Shown here piece by piece: positions 22,562 through 30,013 of a DNA stretch of 35,653 nt (position 1 is the first letter of the stretch; every line of letters begins with the position of its first letter). The DNA lies in the NCBI GenBank assembly GCA_020054095.1, contig JAGVMA010000047.1, positions 1 to 35,653 on the forward strand, in the 5' to 3' direction. Origin of the DNA: Bacteroidia bacterium (GTDB lineage Bacteria > Bacteroidota > Bacteroidia > JADZBD01). The notes beneath the pieces were generated by a model. That model was given only the letters and a program-made list of their open reading frames with translations. It made no database searches and was not told the origin of the DNA. Both the position numbers and the translations under genes were made by a program.

Positions 22562-24196
22562 TTAAAAACCGCTAAGTACTTTATCTTTTGGATACTTAAC
22601 CGAAAACGACATTTTTATTTTTTTATTCTCTCCTGTTGTAAGTTTGTAATTCCACGAAAGTTTTCCTTGAACAGCATCGTATTTTGCGCCTGTAGATTCC
22701 ATTAACTCCACTTCAACATCTTTATTAGTTGATACAGGTATTTGATCTTCGATTAAAATTTCTATTTCTTGTTTCTTTTTATTGCGAACAGAAATTTCAA
22801 ATGTGATTGTTTCCTTTTTTGTTAGGCCAATTACTTTCTTTTCGCAAAATTCCTGTAGCTTAATGCGAGTAACTACCACATTTTTATCGCGACCTAATGA
22901 AATATCAAGCGTATCGGTAGTGTTGCGGGTATTTAAAAATGACTTGCCGACATACACGCCTTCGTAAAATATATTTGCCTCACCGTTCATTAAATTATAT
23001 TTATCCCAGCCCGTAATTTTGGCGAGTAAAAATGCGTCTTTATCAATTTTAGGCGCACAATAGTATTTGTAAGTTGCAGGCACACTAAATGTTTGAATAT
23101 CTACCGCATACTTTTTATTGTCTGTAGGAATGGTGTAGGGGATATTAATTTCAAACGAAGTATTCACCTGGTTATCTACCATTGTTGTAAATGATGAGCT
23201 TGTATTAGAACTCACATTTTTTGTCTCTTCTTTTTTCGCGTCTACTTCTACTTCATAGGATGAGCTCGGAGGCATACTATTAGTATAACCATAAGAACTT
23301 GAATCCGATTTATCCTTGTACTGGTAATTATCATAGAGGTAAATATTCCAAGCAAGCATATTGGGTTGCGTGTTACTTTGATTAGGATTGGCTGTTGATA
23401 ATGTAAGTTTTACCGCATCCCAATCGTAGCCAGTGTTTTGCCAGACTTTTGCTTTGTATTCTAATTTAATGGGGCTGTTATTATCAATCGCTCTTATATC
23501 GTAATATGGCATCCAACCGGCATTGCTAACCAAATAACTGATAAATAATTTTCCACTCACGGGCATTTTTGCCGAAACGCTTACAGTAACTTCTGAAACA
23601 CTGGTTAGCTTTTTCGCATTCATTTCATTAATCTGAAGATTAATCTTATAGATTTGGTCTTGTAGTTTTTTTTCTTTTTGTTTTGATTCAAATGTTTTTA
23701 GCTGAATTTCGGTTAGGCGACTACGCAGCAAATTGGCAGCTTTTTCCAACTCAGCAACATTTACACCCGTGTTTTGCCCGCCAATACTTTTATTGGCGAG
23801 TAACATTTTTTCTTCTTGTTCGTATATCTCGCGTAATTGTTTTTGGAAGTCAAGTTTTGTTTGTAACGATTCCATTGAGTCCGTTAAAACTTTTATTTCC
23901 TTCGGCATGTCATTTTCAGTCAGGTAATTTAGTTTTCTTACCACAGATAAAATAGTGAAATCGGCATCGCCACGCGCCTGTATATTATCATTTAAAATAT
24001 AAGGCGATAGGCCTTCAAATACAATATTTGTAGTTCCGGCAGGTATAGAAATACTTGCAACACTTGTAACCTGAGCTCCGCTTAAAAAAACGGTTACTTC
24101 ATTTATATCTGATTTTACTAGTTTCGCATTTTCTTTTGAATAGGTTGCCGTGAAAATAAGTAAGGCCGTAACGGTAGTAATAATTTTATTATTCAT
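22562..24196 (-). CDS. DUF4139 / mucoidy-inhibitor-A-like secreted protein
   Basis: 544 aa. A signal peptide of about 20 residues is followed by the DUF4140 N-terminal domain (SDINEVTVFLSGAQVTSVAS, GLSPYILNDNIQARG). A long coiled coil spans about 100-210. The DUF4139 beta-rich domain follows: ISYLVSNAGWMPYYDIRA, YKAKVWQNTGYDWDAVKLTL, and near the end ISVRNKKKQEIEILIEDQIP and LSWNYKLTTGENKKIKMSFS. These proteins are periplasmic or outer-membrane associated with no proven activity. It lies 19 bp upstream of the aldo/keto reductase gene, probably cotranscribed. Confidence 0.88.
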   Translation of the reverse strand: MNNKIITTVTALLIFTATYSKENAKLVKSDINEVTVFLSGAQVTSVASISIPAGTTNIVFEGLSPYILNDNIQARGDADFTILSVVRKLNYLTENDMPKEIKVLTDSMESLQTKLDFQKQLREIYEQEEKMLLANKSIGGQNTGVNVAELEKAANLLRSRLTEIQLKTFESKQKEKKLQDQIYKINLQINEMNAKKLTSVSEVTVSVSAKMPVSGKLFISYLVSNAGWMPYYDIRAIDNNSPIKLEYKAKVWQNTGYDWDAVKLTLSTANPNQSNTQPNMLAWNIYLYDNYQYKDKSDSSSYGYTNSMPPSSSYEVEVDAKKEETKNVSSNTSSSFTTMVDNQVNTSFEINIPYTIPTDNKKYAVDIQTFSVPATYKYYCAPKIDKDAFLLAKITGWDKYNLMNGEANIFYEGVYVGKSFLNTRNTTDTLDISLGRDKNVVVTRIKLQEFCEKKVIGLTKKETITFEISVRNKKKQEIEILIEDQIPVSTNKDVEVELMESTGAKYDAVQGKLSWNYKLTTGENKKIKMSFSVKYPKDKVLSGF

Positions 24197-24252
24197 GTTT
24201 CTGTTTTTTTAGTTCGTGTTAGAGATGAAAAGCGATGGTATATTCCATAAAC

Positions 24253-24284
24253 CAAAAGAGCATCTATACGTAGATGCTCTTTTG
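24253..24284 (-). terminator. Perfect hairpin terminator after the YugP-type gene
   Basis: A 13-bp perfect stem (24254-24266 with 24271-24283) with a TACG loop. On the minus strand it ends in TTTT, so it closes the YugP-type gene before the DUF4139 gene. Confidence 0.8.
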
Positions 24285-24304
24285 TAAAAATATATAAAAA
24301 TTGG

Positions 24305-25018
24305 TTAGTCGCGGTTATTACCTACAAAACGCATAATAAAATACAGCAATGTAGCTATAGATGCCAAGGCTGCAACAAAGTAAGTTAAGCCGGCCCAAGT
24401 AAGTGCATCTTTTGCTTCGCGGTTCTCTTGCTCATTGCGGGCAATATACGCACCATCAAGCCATTTAAGTGCCCGCTGGCTTGCATCTACTTCCACAGGT
24501 AATGTAACCAACGAAAAAAGTGTTATTGCTCCTTGGCAGATGATAACAATAATGAGTGCCGTGTTACCAAAATGCGGAGCTCCGTATGCTAAAAATGCCA
24601 TTCCCATTAAAATAAAATTCATGAGCGTGGAGCCGATATTTACAATCGGAACCAGGGTAGAACGCATTTGTAGCCAAGAATATGCTGTGGCATGTTGTAC
24701 TGCGTGTCCACATTCATGAGCAGCAACAGCAGCGGCTGCTATGTTTCTTCCATTGTAAACATCGTGGCTAAGGTTTACTGTTTTGGTTGCAGGGTTATAA
24801 TGATCGGTAAGTTGCCCTTGAACGGATACCACTTTTACATCTTGTATTTGATAATCGCGCAACATTTTTTCAGCTACTTCTTTGCCGCTCATGCCAATTG
24901 ATAGCGGTGTTTTTTGATACTTAGCAAATTTACTTTTTAGCCGGCTGCTTACAATCATACCTATTATCATAAATACAACTGTGATGGCTAATAATATAGG
25001 ATCGAATCCGTAGAACAT
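24305..25018 (-). CDS. Membrane zinc metallopeptidase, YugP family
   Basis: 237 aa, the family's normal length (Zn_peptidase_2). One N-terminal membrane helix (about 8-25) is followed by a catalytic part with H101-E102-x2-H105 (AAHECGHAVQH) and the typical DHYNPATKTVNLSHDVYNGR. Two hydrophobic segments come next, then PVEVDASQRALKWL, which carries the third-ligand Glu, and a last membrane helix. It is a gluzincin-like protease of the inner membrane, role unknown. A TAAATTTG box lies 21 nt before the start. Confidence 0.94.
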   Translation of the reverse strand: MFYGFDPILLAITVVFMIIGMIVSSRLKSKFAKYQKTPLSIGMSGKEVAEKMLRDYQIQDVKVVSVQGQLTDHYNPATKTVNLSHDVYNGRNIAAAAVAAHECGHAVQHATAYSWLQMRSTLVPIVNIGSTLMNFILMGMAFLAYGAPHFGNTALIIVIICQGAITLFSLVTLPVEVDASQRALKWLDGAYIARNEQENREAKDALTWAGLTYFVAALASIATLLYFIMRFVGNNRD

Positions 25019-25039
25019 GTTTTTGTTTTTTAGTTAATA

Positions 25040-25047
25040 CAAATTTA
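25040..25047 (-). promoter_or_regulatory. -7 element of the YugP-type gene
   Basis: Minus-strand TAAATTTG matches TAnnTTTG, 21 nt before the start at 25018. No TTTG -33 box at the standard spacing. Confidence 0.4.
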
Positions 25048-25107
25048 CTTCTTTAATTGACGTTCAGCACAGTCAATTATTGTTCCTTAACATTTCTTAA
25101 CACCACC

Positions 25108-25164
25108 CTGACAAAAATTATTTCCCTAAAAATATATTTTGACAGCAACCTTGTCATGCTGACA
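25108..25164 (+). promoter_or_regulatory. Cluster of TGACA/TGTCA sites upstream of hsp20
   Basis: Four copies of a TGACA core: CTGACA (25108-25113), TTGACAG (25139-25145), TTGTCA (25151-25156) and CTGACAG (25159-25165). The last two form a perfect palindrome, TGTCA-TGC-TGACA, at 25152-25164. A TATAAT-like element follows at 25183. This arrangement looks like an operator or activator site for heat-shock control; no regulator is identified here. Confidence 0.5.
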
Positions 25165-25245
25165 GTTTTTTTAGCGCTGGAATATAATTTGAATATGAAT
25201 TTTCGTTTTTACAAAAATATGTTTAACCATTAAAAACTAAAAACG

Positions 25246-25698
25246 ATGACACTGATTAAATGGAAAACCCCAAACCACACCGTGAGAAGAGAAACTCTTT
25301 TCCCTGAAATGCCAAGCATTTTCGATGATTTTTTAAACATGCGCCTCTTTGGTAGAGATTTTGCGGCACACATGCCTGCTGTAAATATTAGCGAGGAGGA
25401 GAAACAATTTGTAATTGAAATGTCGGCACCAGGATTTAATAAAGAAGATATTAAACTCGAAATTGAGGATTTTCTTCTAACAGTTAAGGGCGAACAAAAA
25501 GTCGAAAATAATATTGATGAGAAAAATTACAGTAGAAAAGAGTTTAGTTACGGTTCTTTTTCACGCTCGTTTACATTGCCCGAAAATGCTAATGCAGAAA
25601 AAATAGAAGCAAAGTACGAAAACGGCATTATGAAATTACTTATCCCTAAAAAGGAAGAGGAGCAAAAGAAAACGATACGTGAAATAAAGATTAATTAA
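25246..25698 (+). CDS. Small heat-shock protein, Hsp20/alpha-crystallin family
   Basis: 150 aa, normal length. It is an ATP-independent cytoplasmic holdase. An N-terminal region (FPEMPSIFDDFLNMRLFG) is followed by an alpha-crystallin domain (about 40-138): MPAVNISEEEKQFVIEMSAP, GFNKEDIKLEIEDFLLTVKG, SRKEFSYGSFSRSFTLPENA and KYENGIMKLLIPKKEE. The C-terminal IKIN resembles the I-x-I/V oligomerisation motif. It has a long upstream region with repeated TGACA cores, suggesting stress control. Confidence 0.97.
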   Translation: MTLIKWKTPNHTVRRETLFPEMPSIFDDFLNMRLFGRDFAAHMPAVNISEEEKQFVIEMSAPGFNKEDIKLEIEDFLLTVKGEQKVENNIDEKNYSRKEFSYGSFSRSFTLPENANAEKIEAKYENGIMKLLIPKKEEEQKKTIREIKIN

Positions 25699-25704
25699 AT
25701 TATT

Positions 25705-25736
25705 GTAAGCCCTTTGCAATATGGCAGAGGGCTTAC
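25705..25736. terminator. Hairpin between hsp20 and the SUMF1-like gene
   Basis: A 13-bp stem (25705-25717 with 25724-25736, one wobble) with a 6-nt loop. It overlaps the stop codon of the convergent SUMF1-like gene (25733-25735). There is no T run on the plus strand, so it may act by blocking 3' exonucleases as much as by termination. Confidence 0.6.
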
Positions 25737-26590
25737 TTCCATTTCTTCCATTCACAGGCTGCTCTAAATCCTGTAAAGGCATTTGGAGCATCGTGCAATT
25801 GGGTTTTGTTGTTTTGTTCCAGGTAATGGTCTAAAATACTTCCGCCAAGCGTTTCGTTTAGCGTAAGGCAGTATTCACTTACATTACCCGATATATTATA
25901 ATACACAGATTTTATTTTTCTTTTTCCATTTGTATGCGATTCCATGAAAACGGGTAACAATGGCAATTTGCCTTTTTCGGTTAAGTTGTATTGCACATTT
26001 GTGTTTCCTGCTTTTTTACTTGCGTTATAATTGTACGCTTTTGTCCATTCTTCTTTTGTAGGCAATCTGTATTCTGGATAGTGAAAAAAATTAGGGTTGG
26101 GTTTTAGGTTTTTGTATTCGCCTTTAAAATAGCGTTCAATTGTAAAGCAGTTTGACGCATCGTAATTCATGTTCCAATCCAAAATTCCTTCGGCAATTAG
26201 CGTGTATTCAAAAACTCTATCAGAGCGCCATTTGCAAAACGCAGTTGCTTGTTCGTAGCTAATTCCTACTATCGGATAATCTCGGTATTGCTTATTTCTG
26301 AAATAAGAAGTATCCAAATATTTTAAATCTGCACTTAGCTTTCCCCACACGGTAGTGTCGGGCAGGCAGTTTTTATATTCATTGCTGTTTTTACCATAAA
26401 CGCGCTGTGTCCACCAAGTGTATTCAATCCAATCGAGGTTGCGAACTTCAGTTTCATCTAAAAAAACAGAATCGGGTGTTAGTAACATAGTACCAGGAGG
26501 TGCGTATTTTTTTGTGTAATGTTTTTTGCGAATAGTAAATCCGAATATTAAAAACAAGATGGCGAGAGTTATAGTGGTTTTTGATTTCAT
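25733..26590 (-). CDS. SUMF1/FGE-fold secreted protein, probably non-catalytic
   Basis: 285 aa. A hydrophobic N-terminal signal or anchor is followed by KKHYTKKYAPPGTMLL. FGE-sulfatase domain signs: FLDETEVRNLDWIEY, YPIVGISYEQATAFCKWRSD, EYRLPTKEEWTKAY, YYNISGNVSEY and a final TGFRAACEW. The catalytic Cys pair and RGGSW region of true formylglycine-generating enzymes are not seen, so it is more like structural members of the fold such as GldJ/GldK. It lies 12 bp after the arginase gene. Confidence 0.8.
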   Translation of the reverse strand: MKSKTTITLAILFLIFGFTIRKKHYTKKYAPPGTMLLTPDSVFLDETEVRNLDWIEYTWWTQRVYGKNSNEYKNCLPDTTVWGKLSADLKYLDTSYFRNKQYRDYPIVGISYEQATAFCKWRSDRVFEYTLIAEGILDWNMNYDASNCFTIERYFKGEYKNLKPNPNFFHYPEYRLPTKEEWTKAYNYNASKKAGNTNVQYNLTEKGKLPLLPVFMESHTNGKRKIKSVYYNISGNVSEYCLTLNETLGGSILDHYLEQNNKTQLHDAPNAFTGFRAACEWKKWK

Positions 26591-26602
26591 GCTTTTCGTG
26601 TT

Positions 26603-27556
26603 TTAAAAATCGTTAGTGATTTGGTTGCTTGCTTTAAGCAGTATCTCGAAAGCATTTTCAGCCATCAAGTTTTCTTTATCAAGTGTAGGGTTGATTTCCA
26701 CCATTTCCAAACAGCAAATTTTACGTGAGCGCAGTAAATAATAGATAAGGTTACCTGCTTCTTTTTCTGTAATGCCTTGTGGTGCCGGTGTGCCGGTTCC
26801 TTTGCTAATGCTGCTATCCATGCTATCAACATCAAACGAAATGTAAACCACATCGCATTGGTCTAAATAGTTTAAGGATTCTATCGCGATACGCTCCACG
26901 GCCTTTCTTCGTATTTCTGCCAAGTTAAAAATCCGTACTTTATTTGTTTTTATCAAGTGATCTTCTTGTGGCTCAAAATCGCGAAGTGCAATAAAACATA
27001 AATCGGTGTAGTTTATTTTCGGGCAAATTCCACCTAAGTTTTTTAACTGATTCCAATGCTCCACCGTTTCTTCATCGGGTTTGTTCACGGCATTGGTCAT
27101 GTTATCTTCTCCCAGCAAGGCAGCCAAAGTCATACCATGCATATTGCCCGATGGAGTAGTGTAAGGCGAGTGCATATCAGCATGAGCGTCAATCCAAATT
27201 ACGCCTATGCGCTTATCAGGCATTGCTATTTTTAATCCCGATATAGTGCCAATGGCCGTGCTATGGTCGCCAGCAAGTACAATCGGAAAGTTTTTTCCTT
27301 CCGTGATTGTTTTTGATACTTCTTTCGCTACTTTATCACACACGCTTAAAATTCCTTTTATACGTTTGGCGTAATCGTGTACGATGGGCTCCATCAGTAG
27401 CTTGTTCTCGTTTAGCACTTCAACAGTTTTATGCTTTTTAAAATACGAACTGCCAAAATCGAGTGCTGCAATTTTTATTGCATCGGGGCCCATACTTGCA
27501 CCGCGTGTTCCTGCTCCAAGTTCCGATTTTACTTCTATTAATTTTATGGTTTTCAT
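26603..27556 (-). CDS. Arginase (ureohydrolase family)
   Basis: 317 aa. It hydrolyses arginine to ornithine and urea, if arginase rather than agmatinase or formimidoylglutamase. Mn ligands are visible: H98 (AGDHST), D123, H125 and D127 (WIDAHADMHS), D242 and D244 (SFDVDSMD), plus GTGTPAPQG and EINP near the C-terminus. The start MKTIKLIEVKSELGAGTRGA is the form typical of Bacteroidota arginases. It lies 87 bp downstream of the bicarbonate permease gene and 12 bp before the SUMF1-like gene. Arginine decarboxylase at 32588 uses the same substrate. Confidence 0.88.
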   Translation of the reverse strand: MKTIKLIEVKSELGAGTRGASMGPDAIKIAALDFGSSYFKKHKTVEVLNENKLLMEPIVHDYAKRIKGILSVCDKVAKEVSKTITEGKNFPIVLAGDHSTAIGTISGLKIAMPDKRIGVIWIDAHADMHSPYTTPSGNMHGMTLAALLGEDNMTNAVNKPDEETVEHWNQLKNLGGICPKINYTDLCFIALRDFEPQEDHLIKTNKVRIFNLAEIRRKAVERIAIESLNYLDQCDVVYISFDVDSMDSSISKGTGTPAPQGITEKEAGNLIYYLLRSRKICCLEMVEINPTLDKENLMAENAFEILLKASNQITNDF

Positions 27557-27593
27557 CCGAAATGTTATGTTTGAGTATCGTTCAGATACTTCT

Positions 27594-27620
27594 AAAAGTA
27601 TAATTGTACTTCAATTATAC
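27594..27620 (-). terminator. AT-rich terminator hairpin after sbtA
   Basis: A 9-bp perfect stem (27598-27606 with 27612-27620) and, on the minus strand, a T4 tract at 27597-27594. Several more short dyads lie around it (27576-27588 and 27629-27655). It probably limits read-through from the permease into the arginase gene. Confidence 0.5.
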
Positions 27621-27643
27621 GAAAAATATTCGAGAGTTAATTC

Positions 27644-28606
27644 TCAGAATGTTTCGATAATGAGAAAGTAAACCGGCATTCCTATAGTAATATTTACCGG
27701 AAATGTAACGGCAAGTGCCATTGGCAAAAATAATCCGGGGTTTGCTTTTGGTACAGATATTTTTATGGCTGCGGGCACTGCAATGTACGATGCGCTTGCT
27801 GCCAAAATTGCAAACATAAATCGGTTTGTTATATCTGCCGTAACGCAAGAACTGATTAATGCTACCGCACTTCCATTTATAAGTGGTATAAATATGGCGA
27901 ACAATACAGGGAACCATCCGAAAGAAAAAAACGCTTTGAGCTTTTTGCCGCTTGTTATTCCCATGTCCAATAAAAATATTGCCAAAAATCCTTTAAACAA
28001 ATCGTTGGTAAATGGTTTTATTCCTTCTGCCTGTTTTGCATTGGCAAAATATCCTATCACTAAACTTCCAAGTATTAGCAAAACACTTCCATTGGTAAGC
28101 GAATGTGTTATTGCATTTTTTCTTTTTAATAGTTGTGTTTCTTCTTTGTTAAATATTGAAACAAGAGCTAATGCAATAATAATAGCGGGCGATTCCATGA
28201 GCGCCATAATTGCTACCATGTGTCCTTGTAAGTTTAATTGATGCGCTTCTAAATATGATACAGCTGTTACAAATGTTACGGCACTCACCGAACCATAAGC
28301 TGCTGCAATGGCTCCGGCATCAAATACACTTAGTTTTCTTTTCAAAATAAAAAAAGTATAAAGTGGTATTGCAAGTGAAATGCATATACCAAATAACATT
28401 GACCAACCAATCTCGGTTGTTAGAGTTTCGTGAGATAACTCTTGGCCGCCTTTAAATCCGATTGAAAATAGCAGGTAAAGTGAAATAAATTTTGATGAGT
28501 TAGGCGGAATTTCCAAATCGCTTTTAAGATAGACTGCAACTATGCCAAGTACAAAAAATAGTAGAGCAGGATTAGTTAAATTTTCTGTCAATAAATCTAA
28601 ATTCAT
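27644..28606 (-). CDS. Sodium-dependent bicarbonate permease, SbtA family
   Basis: 320 aa with about ten membrane helices. Family signatures: FVLGIVAVYLKSDLEIPPNS, then FISLYLLFSIGFKGGQEL, and AGAIAAAYGSVSAVTFVTAV with ALMESPAIIIAL, the duplicated core around the substrate site. SbtA takes up HCO3- driven by Na+ in cyanobacteria. In heterotrophs it may supply carboxylation reactions. In cyanobacteria SbtB, a PII-like protein of about 100 aa, is encoded beside it; none is recognisable here. The gene lies 18 bp after the DUF6671 gene. Confidence 0.93.
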   Translation of the reverse strand: MNLDLLTENLTNPALLFFVLGIVAVYLKSDLEIPPNSSKFISLYLLFSIGFKGGQELSHETLTTEIGWSMLFGICISLAIPLYTFFILKRKLSVFDAGAIAAAYGSVSAVTFVTAVSYLEAHQLNLQGHMVAIMALMESPAIIIALALVSIFNKEETQLLKRKNAITHSLTNGSVLLILGSLVIGYFANAKQAEGIKPFTNDLFKGFLAIFLLDMGITSGKKLKAFFSFGWFPVLFAIFIPLINGSAVALISSCVTADITNRFMFAILAASASYIAVPAAIKISVPKANPGLFLPMALAVTFPVNITIGMPVYFLIIETF

Positions 28607-28624
28607 ATGGTATAATTTTCATTT

Positions 28625-29473
28625 TTAAGGATTGCATTTACCGCAATACATTGGATCTTCGCTGGTTTTATTATGTGGGTATTTTTTTTCTAAAGTGTAA
28701 TTACATTTTTGACAAGTGTATATATGTGATATAACGGAGTGAGTGGGATAGTTACACGAACTGCAAGGCAATCCGCCAAGTGCATTGGTGATGCCAAACC
28801 CGGAACAGTTGCATTTGGGGCAAAGCGATTTAATTTTTTCAACTAATTTGTAGGTAACTTTTTCAATCACTGCCATTCGCGATGGGTTATACATTGCCCG
28901 CATATCTGTTTCTAAAAAAGCGCTGCCGTATTTTTTTATCAGCGTTAAGCATTGGGTTTCCAGAATAGATCTGCTGGTTATTCCTTTTGTTATGTGAGTA
29001 AATTCTTCTCTTGATTTTCTTACAATTAGTGCATGAGATGGAAATTTAACCAGCTCGGCTATTGCATCAATTTCGTTTATGGATTTAATTTCGCAGCCGT
29101 AAAAATTCGTATCCGTGCTTAATTTTCTCGCCCAAATTTCTAAATTGTTTTTAATATCAAGAAGCAAAAGTGTTTCCTCGTTAGCAGTTGCAAAATAAAT
29201 AGCAGGATGGTTGCCAAACGAACCCTCGCTTGCCATTGCTAAATCACAGTTGGCTACTTTCATTGCCGCCAAACACTTTGCTTTAGCGGTTATTACCGGG
29301 TTGTTTTTTCTTTCTATCTCGCCAGTGAATGTTCCAAAAACATCTGTGTCAAAATCATTAATGGTGAAGCATTTAACACCTAATTGTTTTTCTAAAACGG
29401 GCGCAATTACTTTTTCTTTTCCATGCATTGTTGCAATTAGCAAATTACGCCCGTTAAAACTACTCAAGCTCAA
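28625..29473 (-). CDS. DUF6671 family protein with C-terminal zinc ribbons
   Basis: 282 aa from a TTG at 29473, which retains SSFNGRNLLIATMHGKEKVI, the conserved N-terminus; the first ATG at residue 16 would delete it. The N-terminal two-thirds (GVKCFTINDFDTDVFGTF, ASEGSFGNHPAIYF) form an alpha/beta domain of unknown function. The last 70 residues have four CxxC pairs (CPKC, CSSC, CQKC, CGKC), enough for two zinc ribbons. It overlaps the upstream small gene by 14 nt, so translation is coupled, and it precedes sbtA. Confidence 0.85.
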   Translation of the reverse strand: MSLSSFNGRNLLIATMHGKEKVIAPVLEKQLGVKCFTINDFDTDVFGTFTGEIERKNNPVITAKAKCLAAMKVANCDLAMASEGSFGNHPAIYFATANEETLLLLDIKNNLEIWARKLSTDTNFYGCEIKSINEIDAIAELVKFPSHALIVRKSREEFTHITKGITSRSILETQCLTLIKKYGSAFLETDMRAMYNPSRMAVIEKVTYKLVEKIKSLCPKCNCSGFGITNALGGLPCSSCNYPTHSVISHIYTCQKCNYTLEKKYPHNKTSEDPMYCGKCNP

Positions 29474-29738
29474 GACTAATTATTGAATTTACTTTTAGTT
29501 TTTTGTTCTCTGATTTCGCAATGGCTATAAATCTTTCTAACTCAGTTTTACTTTCAACCAACATAGGAATACGGTGAGTGGCGATTTTATCATCTACACC
29601 AAATCGCTCTTTGGAACTAAAGTTTTTCATCTGATGAAATTGAATTTTTTTGTCTAAAAGATTAAGCAAAAGTTCTTTCGCATCCTCTGTGCTAAAAATG
29701 CCATCAATGAGGCATACTTCTTGTTTTTTTGTTTCCAT
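29460..29738 (-). CDS. Small conserved-looking protein, second of a paralogous pair
   Basis: 92 aa. No known family recognised. The segment CLIDGIFSTEDAKELLLNLL, then DKKIQFHQMKN, aligns with the 80-aa protein encoded just upstream (LLKGKFSSKDAIDLLTQL, then HVKIKYHENKI), so the two are tandem paralogs. The C-terminal half (THRIPMLVESKTELERFIAI) differs from its neighbour. It is soluble and cytoplasmic. It lies 5 bp after the 80-aa gene and overlaps the DUF6671 gene, so the three are one operon. Confidence 0.75.
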   Translation of the reverse strand: METKKQEVCLIDGIFSTEDAKELLLNLLDKKIQFHQMKNFSSKERFGVDDKIATHRIPMLVESKTELERFIAIAKSENKKLKVNSIISLELE

Positions 29739-29743
29739 GTTTT

Positions 29744-29986
29744 TTAGTTTATGTTAATTAATGATTCGAGTGATATTCCGTTTGCTGACGATTCGATATG
29801 CTTTCGTGCTTCAAATAAATCTTTTTGTATTTCTTTTATTCTCGTCTCTCGCATTTTTATGTCTTCTTCACTATCGGCATCTTTTATTTTGTTTTCGTGA
29901 TACTTAATTTTAACATGAGCGAGTTGCGTAAGCAAATCAATAGCATCTTTGCTGCTGAATTTGCCTTTTAATAATTGTATGTTCAT
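29744..29986 (-). CDS. Small helical protein, first of a paralogous pair
   Basis: 80 aa, charged and largely helical: LLKGKFSSKDAIDLLTQLAH, then VKIKYHENKIKDADSEEDIK, ending in a helix with EIQKDLFEARKHIESS. No known family recognised. It shares its N-terminal motif with the 92-aa protein encoded next. It starts 27 bp after icd on the same strand. Its length is near that of SbtB, but no PII-fold signature (no T-loop) is visible. Confidence 0.72.
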   Translation of the reverse strand: MNIQLLKGKFSSKDAIDLLTQLAHVKIKYHENKIKDADSEEDIKMRETRIKEIQKDLFEARKHIESSANGISLESLININ

Positions 29987-30013
29987 GGCTATTGATTTTT
30001 ATTGAGTGAATGT

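Noticed and set aside
29460-29986. Small proteins as SbtB (PII-like) partners of SbtA
   Set aside because: No PII T-loop or strand pattern visible; size and location alone do not support it.
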